DNA of 64,000 nt from an uncultured Thioclava sp. (GTDB lineage: Bacteria > Pseudomonadota > Alphaproteobacteria > Rhodobacterales > Rhodobacteraceae): NCBI RefSeq assembly GCF_913064665.1, contig NZ_CAJYBT010000003.1, forward strand, positions 62,001-126,000, given 5' to 3'. A program made the position numbers and the translations under genes. Positions 25,345-33,667 of this stretch are shown piece after piece. The stretch's first letter is position 1; each line of letters opens with the position of its first letter. Under the pieces are notes generated by a model that made no database searches, was not told the DNA's origin, and was given only the letters and a program-made list of their open reading frames with translations.

Positions 25345-25386
25345 TAATCAGTAGGTCGTTGGTTCAAACCAACACGGCTCACCATC
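25345..25386 (+). repeat. right attachment repeat (partial tRNA-Lys copy)
   Basis: A 42-nt copy of the tRNA-Lys 3' end including CCA. The T loop is altered (TTCAAACC in place of TTCGAACCC) and there is no 5' half, so it is not a functional tRNA. Offset from the left copy is 2192 bp. Confidence 0.85.
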
Positions 25387-25391
25387 CTAGC

Positions 25392-25418
25392 AAAAGTCCG
25401 GGTCCGGCCCGGGCTTTT
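25392..25418. terminator. intrinsic terminator, right of the element
   Basis: AAAAGTCCGGG (25392-25402) pairs with CCCGGGCTTTT (25408-25418), one T-G pair. It lies just after the partial tRNA copy and just before the end of fliP (25432, minus strand). It probably served tRNA-Lys before the element inserted and now can serve the flagellar operon on the minus strand. Confidence 0.8.
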
Positions 25419-25431
25419 GTGTATCTGACAA

Positions 25432-26181
25432 TCAGAAGTAACTTCGTACGAGCGCACCAGAAATCAGCACCCAACCATTTGCCACCACAAAGAAGGCAAG
25501 TTTGAAGGGCATCGCGACAACGGCGGGTGGCACCATCATCATCCCCATCGACATCAGGACGGCCGATACGACGAGATCGATGATCAAAAACGGCAGGTAG
25601 ATCAGGAATCCGATCTGAAAGGCGCGGGTGATCTCGGAGAGCATGAATGAGGGCACAAGGGTCGATAGCGGTGCCGCGTTCAGATCACCTTGATAGGGCA
25701 TGCCGGTGCGCAGCGCGGAGAGCGACGAAAATGTCTCGGGATTGGTGCGATTGCCCATGAAGGCGCGAAACGGCTCTATTCCGCGCGAAAACGCGGTTTG
25801 CCAATCGATGGTGCCGTCAATCAGCGGCTGGCCTGCGGTGTTCCAGCTTTGCATGAACACCGGCTCCATGATGAACCAAGTAAGGAACAGCGCGAGGCTG
25901 ACAATCAGCATATTGGGCGGCGATTGTTGCAAGCCAAGTGCCTGACGCAGAATCGAGAGCACGGTGACGATGAAGGGAAAGCATGTCACCATGATCGCCA
26001 ACCCCGGCGCGAGGCTGAGCAATGTGATCGCGCCAATGATCAACATCGAGCGGCCCGCAAGACTTTCGCCATCGCCCATCGAGAGCGAGATATCCTGCCC
26101 CCAGACGGGTTGAAGCGAAAGCGTTAGGGTTAATATCGCAAATCCAGCGAGAGCCAGCGCGCGTGAGGGGGCGTTTTGCAT
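25432..26181 (-). CDS. fliP: flagellar export gate protein FliP
   Basis: 249 aa. It has an N-terminal signal sequence (LALAGFAILTLTLSLQPVWG), which FliP characteristically has, followed by four membrane helices. Family motifs include MVTCFPFIVTVLSILRQALGLQQSPPNMLIVSLALFLTWFIM and the C-terminal DLVVSAVLMSMGMMMVPP. FliP forms the pentameric core of the export gate with FliQ and FliR, which are encoded in two other operons of this cluster. Last gene of the fliF-fliH-fliN-fliP unit. Confidence 0.95.
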   Translation of the reverse strand: MQNAPSRALALAGFAILTLTLSLQPVWGQDISLSMGDGESLAGRSMLIIGAITLLSLAPGLAIMVTCFPFIVTVLSILRQALGLQQSPPNMLIVSLALFLTWFIMEPVFMQSWNTAGQPLIDGTIDWQTAFSRGIEPFRAFMGNRTNPETFSSLSALRTGMPYQGDLNAAPLSTLVPSFMLSEITRAFQIGFLIYLPFLIIDLVVSAVLMSMGMMMVPPAVVAMPFKLAFFVVANGWVLISGALVRSYF

Positions 26182-26185
26182 AAAA

Positions 26186-26467
26186 TCACAGCCCGTTTTG
26201 CAAGTCGGCGACTTCGGTCAGGCGCACGGCCAATTGGCCGTTCGGATCCCCCTCGACCTCGGTCAATTCGCCCCGTGCGATCAACTTATCGCCGACATAA
26301 AGCTCGACCGGATCATCGACGCGCCGATCAAGCGGCAATACTGAATCGCGTTGCAGTCGCAGCATGTCGCGCACTAAGGGGCGTGCTTTGCCGACCGAGA
26401 TCGTGATTTCGATCGGGACTTGGCTGAACGGATTGCTGTTGGGCATGTCTTGGGTGGCGTCAGTCAT
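26186..26467 (-). CDS. fliN: flagellar motor switch protein FliN
   Basis: 93 aa, essentially the SpoA (FliN/FliM C-terminal) domain alone: QVPIEITISVGKARPLVRDM, LQRDSVLPLDRRVDDPVELYV, ARGELTEVEGDPNGQLAVRLTEV. FliN forms the lower C-ring and docks FliH for export. The frame is open to 26506, but ATG 26467 preceded by GAGGAG gives the right start and overlaps the fliH stop. The usual partners FliG and FliM are not encoded in this window. Confidence 0.92.
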   Translation of the reverse strand: MTDATQDMPNSNPFSQVPIEITISVGKARPLVRDMLRLQRDSVLPLDRRVDDPVELYVGDKLIARGELTEVEGDPNGQLAVRLTEVADLQNGL

Positions 26468-27059
26468 CGCTGGGCTCCTCAGCGGAAGAGTTGAAATAAG
26501 TGGCAACGGCCTGAGAAATCGTGGCGATCACGGCATCCAGATCGATCCGGGTTTCGGTCTCGGAAAAGCGCAGATAGACCTGCCCTTCGCTCAGGCTGTT
26601 TTCAGAGGCAAAGGCCAGTGGCAGGGTGTCGTCGCGGGTCAGAATTTCTTCGATCTGAGGCAGCGCGGCGGGGTTGGCGATGACCGTAACAGGTGCCGAG
26701 GCGAGATCTTCGGCCAGCGGCATTAACTGGTCGGCCACCAGCGCGGGCAAACTGAGGCGCGCGACTTCGGGTAGCACCTTGGCGGTCATGTCGATCAATA
26801 GCGGGCGCAGCGCATCCAGCATATGACGTCGCGCCTCGTGAAAGGTGAAGGAGAGCGCTTGCAGATTGCGTCCCAGATCGCCATGAAGCCGCACGGTTTC
26901 ACTGTTTTGCGCTGCCACCGCGTCATCCCAACCGGCTTGATAGCCCTTTTCAAAGGCGGCAAGCTTGGCCTCTTCGAAGGCAACAGGTTCGATCTCGATC
27001 GCGGCGTCGTCTGCCGGACGGGGCTCGAAGGATTCAAGTTTTAGACGCTGCGCCATCAT
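26460..27059 (-). CDS. fliH: FliH-like flagellar export ATPase regulator
   Basis: 199 aa. The N-terminal acidic segment and AFEKGYQAGWDDAVA (the GY-x-GW motif near residues 37-46) are typical of FliH, followed by a long coiled helix and a C-terminal FliH/YscL domain with LYF-type strand VYLRFSETETRIDLDAVI. FliH dimers hold FliI and tether it to the C-ring. The start is at ATGATG (27059) after GAGGAGAA, overlapping the fliF stop. The position between fliF and fliN supports the call more than sequence identity. Confidence 0.82.
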   Translation of the reverse strand: MMAQRLKLESFEPRPADDAAIEIEPVAFEEAKLAAFEKGYQAGWDDAVAAQNSETVRLHGDLGRNLQALSFTFHEARRHMLDALRPLLIDMTAKVLPEVARLSLPALVADQLMPLAEDLASAPVTVIANPAALPQIEEILTRDDTLPLAFASENSLSEGQVYLRFSETETRIDLDAVIATISQAVATYFNSSAEEPSDD

Positions 27060-28681
27060 GCTTTCTCCTCAGTGTCTTCCATCCAGCTGCGCAGGATTTC
27101 CATGCTCTCGGATTGACGCGCCTCGATCATCTTTTTGAGTCGCTCGACGGGGTCACTGGATTGGGACATGTCGTCCAAATCGCCCATGTCGAAGGCGGAA
27201 TTCATGGTCATCGGCAGATCACCCACGTCAAAATCCGAGACCAACTGCATATTCATGTCGGGCATCTCATCTTCTGCGATTTCTCCGGTTAAAGCGGTGG
27301 TCGAGCGTTCTGGCGCAGGCAGCTCAGCCGTTGAGGTTTGTAGCTTTTGCATCAGGATCGGACGTGCGACGAACAGGCCCAGGATCAACGCCACCAAGGC
27401 CAGAACGGCGATCTGGATGATCTGTGTCAGGTCGAATGAGATGTCACCAAGCGCCCCGGCAGTGGCGGCTGTCCCCAGTTCTGGCAGCGCTTCGAATTGC
27501 ATGGATTGCAGCGTGATGACATCTCCGCGCGCCTCAACAAAGCCCACCGCCGACGCGACAAGCTGCTTGAGCGCGGCCAGTTCTGCCTCGGAGCGGGGCT
27601 GCCAGCTGGTCGTGCCATCGCTGTTCGTGGTGGTCACGCCATCGACCAGCACCGCCACGCTCAGGCGTTTGACCGCCCCCGGAGTGCGCAGCAATTCGCG
27701 CCGCGTCTCGGATACTTCATAATTGGTGCGCTCGCGTGTCTCGGTGCTTTGGCTTTTGGATTGGCCATTATTTCCGCCGGCGTTTTGCGGCAGGTTTGAG
27801 GCCACCGTCACCTCCCCGGGCTGAGACGCATCGGATTGCTTCGTGGTCTCGACAGAATCGGTCGAGATTGCCACCCGACCCTCAGGATCGAAGTGATGTT
27901 CGGTGATCGCCTCACGCTCATTGACGGTTTCAACCGATAGCTCGACCACTGCATTTCCTGCGCCAACGCGCGCCGCCAGCAAGCGTTCAACATTCTTTTT
28001 CAGTGCGCTGGCGCGATCGTTGGCAGAGGTCATCACGTTCGCATCATCGCCAGAGGCGATCAATCCGCGCGCCGAATCGATCACCGAGACATCGTCGGGC
28101 GACATGCCGCTGATCGCCGAGGCCACGAGGTAGCGCAATGCCTTGGCCTGCGCCGCGCCGATCCCACCCGACGTGGCCGTGATGGTGACCGAGGCGGTCG
28201 GCTTGAGATCTTTGCGAAACGGCTGATTTGTCGAATGCGCGATATGAACGCGCGCGGAACGAATCGATGGAGACGAGGCAATTGTGCGCGCCAGCTCTCC
28301 TTCTTGTGCCCGCCAATAGGCCGCGTCGAACATTTGCGAAGTCGTGCCAAAGCCGGACAGCGAATCAAGCAGTTCGTAGCCCGCTGCGCCCTGTGCAGGC
28401 AGGCCCTGCGCGGCCAGTGTCATGCGAAGCGAATCGCGTTGAGTGCTTGGCACGAAAATCGCATCACCGCGCACCTCATAAGCAACTCCGCTTTGATCGA
28501 GCGCACTCACCACCTCTCCTGATTCGACCCCTTCGAGGCCCGCGTAAAGCAGACTCATCGAGGGTTTCGAGGCCATTGAGGAAATCGCGAGAATCGCGGC
28601 GAACATCGCCGCAGTGGCCCCGATCACAATCATCCGTTTACGCAGATCGAGAGCCTGCCAGACGCCGATTAACTGTTGCAA
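27056..28681 (-). CDS. fliF: flagellar MS-ring protein FliF
   Basis: 541 aa. An N-terminal membrane helix (MIVIGATAAMFAAILAISSM, about 17-36) is followed by ring-building motifs (SLLYAGLEGVESGEVVSALDQSGVAYEV; ARVHIAHSTNQPFRKDLKPTASVTI). A second membrane helix lies at about 425-445 and an acidic C-terminal tail binds FliG. The best start is TTG 28681, seven nt after GGGAGG; the longer open frame to 28750 has no family resemblance. First gene of the fliF-H-N-P operon, divergent from fliL. Confidence 0.94.
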   Translation of the reverse strand: MQQLIGVWQALDLRKRMIVIGATAAMFAAILAISSMASKPSMSLLYAGLEGVESGEVVSALDQSGVAYEVRGDAIFVPSTQRDSLRMTLAAQGLPAQGAAGYELLDSLSGFGTTSQMFDAAYWRAQEGELARTIASSPSIRSARVHIAHSTNQPFRKDLKPTASVTITATSGGIGAAQAKALRYLVASAISGMSPDDVSVIDSARGLIASGDDANVMTSANDRASALKKNVERLLAARVGAGNAVVELSVETVNEREAITEHHFDPEGRVAISTDSVETTKQSDASQPGEVTVASNLPQNAGGNNGQSKSQSTETRERTNYEVSETRRELLRTPGAVKRLSVAVLVDGVTTTNSDGTTSWQPRSEAELAALKQLVASAVGFVEARGDVITLQSMQFEALPELGTAATAGALGDISFDLTQIIQIAVLALVALILGLFVARPILMQKLQTSTAELPAPERSTTALTGEIAEDEMPDMNMQLVSDFDVGDLPMTMNSAFDMGDLDDMSQSSDPVERLKKMIEARQSESMEILRSWMEDTEEKA

Positions 28682-28803
28682 GACGCACCTCCCTTGAGTG
28701 GGCGTTCTGCCCCGTCGCGTGTCCCCACATTCCCTCATCGCGCTTAACAATCGGTTAGTCGTCTTCGGTTAAGTCTGTTTGTGAGGAAGAAATCGGTGAT
28801 GAC

Positions 28804-29307
28804 ATGGCAGATGCAACGACTGAGGCCGCAGATGAGGCCCCCAAGAAGAAATCGAAACTGCCTCTGCTGATTGGGCTGGTGCTTATGCTCTTGCTTGGCG
28901 GCGGTGGGTTTTATGCGGTGTATTCCGGGATGATCCTTGGCCCGGCGGCTGAGAGCGATGCGCATGGCGACGCAGCGCATGACCCCGAGATTGTGCCCGA
29001 CGCCTTGCCCGAAATCGGGTTCGTCGCGCTTGATCCGATGTTGATTTCGCTGGCCGGCAATGGCGCGAAACATTTGCGCTTTGTGGCGCAGCTCGAAGTG
29101 CCCCTAGCCTATGAAAAAGATGTCGCGCATCTCAAGCCGCGGGTTATGGACGTGTTGAATGGCTATTTGCGCGCGGTTGATCCTGCGCTGCTCGAAGATC
29201 CGTCCGCATTGATGCGGCTGCGTGCGCAGATGTTGCGCCGGGTTCAGATCGTGACCGGGGATGGCCGGGTGCGCGACCTCTTAATCGTCGAATTTGTGCT
29301 GAACTGA
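28804..29307 (+). CDS. fliL: flagellar basal body-associated protein FliL (copy 1)
   Basis: 167 aa. A short cytoplasmic Lys-rich N-terminus, one membrane helix (LPLLIGLVLMLLLGGGGFYAVYSG, about 18-41) and a periplasmic FliL domain with FVALDPMLISLAGNGAKHLRFVAQLEV and a C-terminal RVRDLLIVEFVLN. FliL stabilises stators around the motor, consistent with motE and motA just downstream. Starts the large plus-strand operon. A second, diverged FliL is encoded at 38783-39283. Confidence 0.92.
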   Translation: MADATTEAADEAPKKKSKLPLLIGLVLMLLLGGGGFYAVYSGMILGPAAESDAHGDAAHDPEIVPDALPEIGFVALDPMLISLAGNGAKHLRFVAQLEVPLAYEKDVAHLKPRVMDVLNGYLRAVDPALLEDPSALMRLRAQMLRRVQIVTGDGRVRDLLIVEFVLN

Positions 29308-29672
29308 TGGAGGGCTTGATGCAGCTTATTGCGGATCTTTTTCTGGGCCTCGCAGCTATGGCTGCAGCGGCCTATTGCCTCGTGCTTGCACGGCGACTGA
29401 AGCGATTCAATCAGTTGGAAAATGGCATGGGCGGCGCGATTGCGGTGCTTTCGGCGCAGGTCGATGACATGACGCGCGCACTTGAAAAGGCGCAGATGAC
29501 GGCGAGTCAGTCGGAAATTCAGCTTCGGGCGCTAACAGAGCGTGCCGAGGGTGGGGCGCAAAAGCTCGAACTGCTGTTGGCCTCGCTTCACGATCTGCCC
29601 GATGGGCAGGAACCCCGCCGCACCGTGAAGCGGCGGCGCCATCGCGACAGTGATCTGGAGGCGGCGGAATGA
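29307..29672 (+). CDS. DUF6468-like flagellar-cluster protein
   Basis: 121 aa. An N-terminal membrane helix (IADLFLGLAAMAAAAYCLVLARRL, about 8-31) precedes a helical, probably coiled-coil segment (about 35-90) and a basic C-terminus. The motif LEKAQMTASQSEIQLRALTERAE resembles DUF6468, found between fliL and motE in alphaproteobacterial flagellar operons. Role unknown. ATG 29307 overlaps the fliL stop by one nt; a second in-frame ATG is at 29319. Confidence 0.75.
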   Translation: MEGLMQLIADLFLGLAAMAAAAYCLVLARRLKRFNQLENGMGGAIAVLSAQVDDMTRALEKAQMTASQSEIQLRALTERAEGGAQKLELLLASLHDLPDGQEPRRTVKRRRHRDSDLEAAE

Positions 29673-30292
29673 AGACCCCAGTGGCTGCAAAGCCGAAACG
29701 CGGTCAAAAACAGGCCAAGCGCAAGCGGCGTTGGCTCGGCCGCGGCATGCTGTGGATCATTGCGCTTTTGTTTGCGATGTCGGGCACGATTAAACTTGTC
29801 GAAACAGGTGGCTTCGCGGTGGCCAAGCAGATGTTGGCGTCTGATGCAGGAGGCGCCAAAGGCCAGGATGACTGCGTGACAGAGCCCGGTTTAATGGAGC
29901 TGCATGCTCAGTTGCAGTTACGACAGAGCCAATTGTCTGATCGTGAGGGGCTCGTTCTCGATCGCGAACAGGCCATCAAGCTGGCTGAAAAGCGCATTGA
30001 ATCGCGGCTGACTGAATTGGTCGCTGCTGAACAAGCTTTATCGAAAACCGTCTCAATCGCCGACAAAGCTGCAGATGAGGATGTTACCCGCCTTGTAACC
30101 CTTTACGAGAATATGAAACCCAAACAGGCAGCCCCCTTGTTCGAAGAGATGGCACCAGAGTTTGCTGCGGGTTTCTTGGGTCGGATGCGCCCCGCTTCGG
30201 CGGCGGCCGTCATGGCGAGCCTTGATCCAAAGACCGCCTATACGATCAGCGTGATGATGGCTGGCAGAAATGCCGGGGCGCCAAAAAATTAA
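29669..30292 (+). CDS. motE: MotE-like flagellar/stator chaperone
   Basis: 207 aa. A basic N-terminus and single membrane helix (GMLWIIALLFAMSGTIKLVETG, about 26-47) are followed by a periplasmic coiled coil (about 75-130) and an MgtE-N-like C-terminal domain (LYENMKPKQAAPLFEEMAPEFAAGFLGRMRPASAAAVMASLDPKTAYTIS). In rhizobia MotE is a periplasmic chaperone that stabilises MotC. No motC is visible here, so the partner is open. 4-nt overlap with the preceding gene. Confidence 0.82.
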   Translation: MKTPVAAKPKRGQKQAKRKRRWLGRGMLWIIALLFAMSGTIKLVETGGFAVAKQMLASDAGGAKGQDDCVTEPGLMELHAQLQLRQSQLSDREGLVLDREQAIKLAEKRIESRLTELVAAEQALSKTVSIADKAADEDVTRLVTLYENMKPKQAAPLFEEMAPEFAAGFLGRMRPASAAAVMASLDPKTAYTISVMMAGRNAGAPKN

Positions 30293-30356
30293 GTAAGCCA
30301 GTCATTTCTTAATCCTATTCTGCAATGCTTTCGGCGCAGTTGTTGGAGTGTCTCTT

Positions 30357-31226
30357 ATGGTCGGCATCATTGGTATCGTTATCATCTTTGCGATGGTCTT
30401 TGGCGGCTACGTCGCGGCCGGGGGCAAGATGGGGATTATCCTCAAATCTTTGCCTTTCGAGATGATCATGATCGGCGGCGCAGCGGTTGGGGCATTCGTG
30501 CTGTCCAATGATTTGGCTGCGATCAAACACACGCTCAAGGATATCGGCAAAGTCTTTAAGGGCCCGAAATGGAAACCCTTAGATTATCGCGACTTGCTGT
30601 GTCTTCTGTTCGAATTGATCCGCTTGGCCCGTCAAAACCCGGTCGCGATCGAAGAACATATTGAAGACCCGGAAAACTCGTCGATCTTTGGCAAATATCC
30701 CAAGATCCTGCACGATCACGAGGCGATCGAAATCATCTGTGACACCTTGCGTTCTGCCTCGATGAATTATGACGACCCCAATCAGGTCGAGGAGGTTCTC
30801 GATAAGCAGTTGGAGGCGAATTATCATCATGCGATGCACTCAAGTCATGCGATGCAAACAGTCGCAGATGCGATGCCAGCATTGGGAATTGTGGCGGCTG
30901 TGTTGGGCGTAATCAAGACGATGGCGTCAATTGACCAGCCGCCCGAGATTCTGGGTAAGATGATTGGCGGCGCGCTCGTCGGGACATTTTTGGGTGTGTT
31001 CATGGCCTATGGTTTCATCGGGCCTTTCGCGACCCGGATGAAGTCCGTGATTGATGAAGACAGCCATTTCTACAAACTGATCCGCGAGGTGTTGGTGGCG
31101 AACCTGCACAACCATGCCACCAATATCTGCATTGAGGTGGGGCGCCAGAATACTCCGCATCACATCCGTCCTAGCTTCTCTGATCTCGAAGAGGCGCTCA
31201 AGGCAGTGAAATCGGAGGCGGCGTGA
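30357..31226 (+). CDS. motA: flagellar motor stator protein MotA
   Basis: 289 aa with four membrane helices. It opens MVGIIGIVIIFAMVFGGYVA and carries conserved cytoplasmic charged residues between helices 2 and 3 and the motif MQTVADAMPALGIVAAVLGVIKTM of helix 3. Helix 4 contains GALVGTFLGVFMAYGFIGPFATRM. MotA with MotB forms the proton channel that drives rotation. ATG 30357 has GGAG 8 nt upstream and fits better than GTG 30348. No motB lies in the window, so the stator is completed elsewhere. Confidence 0.95.
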   Translation: MVGIIGIVIIFAMVFGGYVAAGGKMGIILKSLPFEMIMIGGAAVGAFVLSNDLAAIKHTLKDIGKVFKGPKWKPLDYRDLLCLLFELIRLARQNPVAIEEHIEDPENSSIFGKYPKILHDHEAIEIICDTLRSASMNYDDPNQVEEVLDKQLEANYHHAMHSSHAMQTVADAMPALGIVAAVLGVIKTMASIDQPPEILGKMIGGALVGTFLGVFMAYGFIGPFATRMKSVIDEDSHFYKLIREVLVANLHNHATNICIEVGRQNTPHHIRPSFSDLEEALKAVKSEAA

Positions 31227-33562
31227 TGCTGCGTCTGGCGCTGATATTCTGCTGTATGGCTTTGTCTGCTGAGGCAATGCCGATTGCCGTGCGTTCGGGA
31301 GAGCACGCCGATTTTTCGCGACTCGTCATCATGTTGCCGAAAGAGGCAGATTGGAAGTTGGACCCAACCGCTGAAGGCTATCGCCTTGAGACCGATGTAG
31401 ATGAGGCGCAATTTCAGATTGAGGATGTATTTCGTTTGATCCCGCGCAGCCGGGTTGTTGAGATCAAGGACGACGCAAAGGCCAGTGGTTTGCTTTTTAC
31501 AACGACCGAAGGGGTCAAAATCCGCTCATTCCCCCTTCGCCTGGGGGGGCTCGTTCTGGATTTTTACGATGCACCCGCGCAGGCTGTCGAGGAAACAGTT
31601 GCGCCGCACGCTGTGACGTCCACCAGCCGCAATCTTCAACCCGTTCCCATCGGTGCCGCGCATCTCGACCTGTATTGGCAGGGGCTGATAGACACGCCAC
31701 CGACAAACGCGCCAGAAGAGCAAGATCATACGCCCAACGAGCCAGTTTTAGCGGAGGCCCCGCTTTCTGTGCCTCAGATCGAGCAAGTCGACGAGCGTGT
31801 TAGCGCGGTAGAGGAGCGTTTGCGTCAAGAACTTTCGCGCGCCGCAGCACAAGGTTTGGTCGAAGTAGATACAACGAAGCTGCACAAACCTGCGGTGCCA
31901 ACAGAACAGGGGATGGTTGATGCCGCCCCCGAGGTAACGCCCGAGCAATCCGCTTCGGCCCATAAAACGAATGATCAAATAGCGTTTAAGTCGAAAACTT
32001 CGATTGATCAGGCAAACCACTCGGCACGCTCCGCTACGGATCCTACGGAAAGCGGTCTACGCTGCGCGTCGGATTCCCTGTTCGATTTGGGTGGGTGGAT
32101 TGGGGATGGAGATGCGAGTGATCAAATCGGCAAAGGCCGCCGGGCTGTGATGGGGGAATTCGACAAGCCCAATCAAGACGAGGTCATCAAGCTCGCGCGC
32201 ACCTACCTCGCATTTGGGTTCGGGGCTGAATCACGCATGCTTTTAAACGATATGGGCGCGCCCGGAGAGGCGCGGGATGCCCTTTTCTATCTTGCCGATT
32301 TGTTCGATGAACTGCCAGACGCACATCAATCTCCTTTTGCGCAAATGACGGGATGTGATGGGAATGTAGCTGCTTGGGCGTTGCTGGGTGCTGATCCGCT
32401 ACCGCCAAAAGAGGATGTGAATTTCGCGGCGGTGCGACGGAGCTATCAGGGTTTGTCGCCGCAATTGCGCCAGACGATTGGCCCAGATCTGGTGGCGCGA
32501 TTGATTGCACTTGGCGCTCCCGACATCGCGCGTGCGATCCGTCCGGCTCTTTCGCGCATTACCGAACAAGATCGTAGCGCTTTGCATATGGTAGATGCGC
32601 AACTGATACTTGAGAAAGGTGGCGCTGATGCGGATCATTCCTTGGCTGATGTCGTTGCGCAGGATGGGCTGCATGCGGCGCAGGCCTTGTTGCTTTTGAT
32701 CGACGACAAGTTGAGCCGCGGACAGGCGATCGAGTCAAAAACCACGCAAAATGCGCGCGCCTTGGCATTTGAACTCAGGGGCACGCCGTTGTCTTATCGT
32801 TTGTTGCGTGCGGCGACACTTGGCCACGCTTCTGTCGGCGAATTTGACGCAGCTGTTGATCTGCTTGCAGGCTGGCCAGTTCAAGCTGAGGCTGCGCTTA
32901 GGATGAACACCCGCGATGAGATGGTGAGGTTGCTCGTCAAGGTTCCCGATGATGGTAAATTTTTGCGTGCTCTGTTTGCCCATATGGAAACTGTGCAGCG
33001 CTCTGCGATGCAGGCCGATTTGCGTTTCGGTTTGGCTGATCGCTTGATCAACCTGGGCTTCGCGAGCACTGCAAAGCAGTTTTTGGCGCAAGCAAAATCA
33101 CCGAATGAGCAGGACCGTTTGCTATTGGGCAAAGCGGCCTTGGCATCGCAAGACGCGGCGGCCGCTCTGACACATTTTGCAGGTATTGCTGGACCCGAGG
33201 TTGAGGCTTTGCGTGCCCAGGCGCTTGCATTAATTGGCGAACATGGATCTGCGCAAAAGGCCTATTCTAAAGCCAATGAGCCCAAAGATGCGATTCGCGA
33301 GGCGTGGCGTGGTGGCAATTGGGATTTCGTGCGTGAAAATGCAGATGGCACTGAACGCGATTTTGCCAATACATTTGCGCCAGCGTCTCGCACGACTGCC
33401 ACCAGGCCGGAGCCGAGCGGCCCGCTTTCTCAAGCGGAGGAGTTGATTGCCGCGAGCCAAAAAGAACGCGAAATATTTGAGAAATTGCTCGGCAGCTTTG
33501 CTGTGACAGATGCAAATACTGCGCAAAAACCCGTCCAGAGCGAAGCTGTTCCAACGAATTGA
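31226..33562 (+). CDS. large exported protein of unknown function in the flagellar operon
   Basis: 778 aa from ATG 31226, which overlaps the motA stop. A clear signal peptide (LRLALIFCCMALSAEAMP) precedes a beta-type domain (about 20-120: RSGEHADFSRLVIMLPKEAD, RSRVVEIKDDAKASGLLF) resembling AMIN/secretin-N-type folds only by eye. A Pro/Glu/Ala-rich low-complexity linker (about 120-280) follows, then a long helical repeat region (about 310-740) suggestive of TPR or similar solenoids. No enzymatic motif is seen. Its location between motA and a lytic transglycosylase suggests a periplasmic role in basal-body or stator assembly; this is inference from context. Confidence 0.7.
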   Translation: MLRLALIFCCMALSAEAMPIAVRSGEHADFSRLVIMLPKEADWKLDPTAEGYRLETDVDEAQFQIEDVFRLIPRSRVVEIKDDAKASGLLFTTTEGVKIRSFPLRLGGLVLDFYDAPAQAVEETVAPHAVTSTSRNLQPVPIGAAHLDLYWQGLIDTPPTNAPEEQDHTPNEPVLAEAPLSVPQIEQVDERVSAVEERLRQELSRAAAQGLVEVDTTKLHKPAVPTEQGMVDAAPEVTPEQSASAHKTNDQIAFKSKTSIDQANHSARSATDPTESGLRCASDSLFDLGGWIGDGDASDQIGKGRRAVMGEFDKPNQDEVIKLARTYLAFGFGAESRMLLNDMGAPGEARDALFYLADLFDELPDAHQSPFAQMTGCDGNVAAWALLGADPLPPKEDVNFAAVRRSYQGLSPQLRQTIGPDLVARLIALGAPDIARAIRPALSRITEQDRSALHMVDAQLILEKGGADADHSLADVVAQDGLHAAQALLLLIDDKLSRGQAIESKTTQNARALAFELRGTPLSYRLLRAATLGHASVGEFDAAVDLLAGWPVQAEAALRMNTRDEMVRLLVKVPDDGKFLRALFAHMETVQRSAMQADLRFGLADRLINLGFASTAKQFLAQAKSPNEQDRLLLGKAALASQDAAAALTHFAGIAGPEVEALRAQALALIGEHGSAQKAYSKANEPKDAIREAWRGGNWDFVRENADGTERDFANTFAPASRTTATRPEPSGPLSQAEELIAASQKEREIFEKLLGSFAVTDANTAQKPVQSEAVPTN

Positions 33563-33667
33563 ATGCGGATTGTTTTCGCCTGATGATCTGGAGAACGAAA
33601 ACGGAATATCAAGACTTTTCCCTTAGCAGTTTGGAAAGCAAGAATTGCTTCGCGAAGGGAAAACCCA

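Larger units (their letters stand above)
23153..25386 (+). mobile_element. decayed integrated element at tRNA-Lys
   Basis: About 2.2 kb bounded by direct repeats of the tRNA-Lys 3' end. The interior holds an IS481-type transposase relic and frameshifted minus-strand gene fragments, with no intact gene and no recognisable integrase. Coding density drops sharply compared with the flanks, and the right third (about 24900-25350) is visibly richer in A/T. I infer an old integrative element or prophage that lost its recombinase and most cargo. Confidence 0.75.

Noticed and set aside
25345..25386. Second tRNA-Lys gene
   Set aside because: Only the 3' half is present, with a mutated and shortened T loop and no acceptor 5' strand or D arm. 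It is an attachment-site copy.
30348..30356. GTG 30348 as the motA start
   Set aside because: The GGAG Shine-Dalgarno overlaps this codon and is ideally spaced for ATG 30357, which also gives the family N-terminus.
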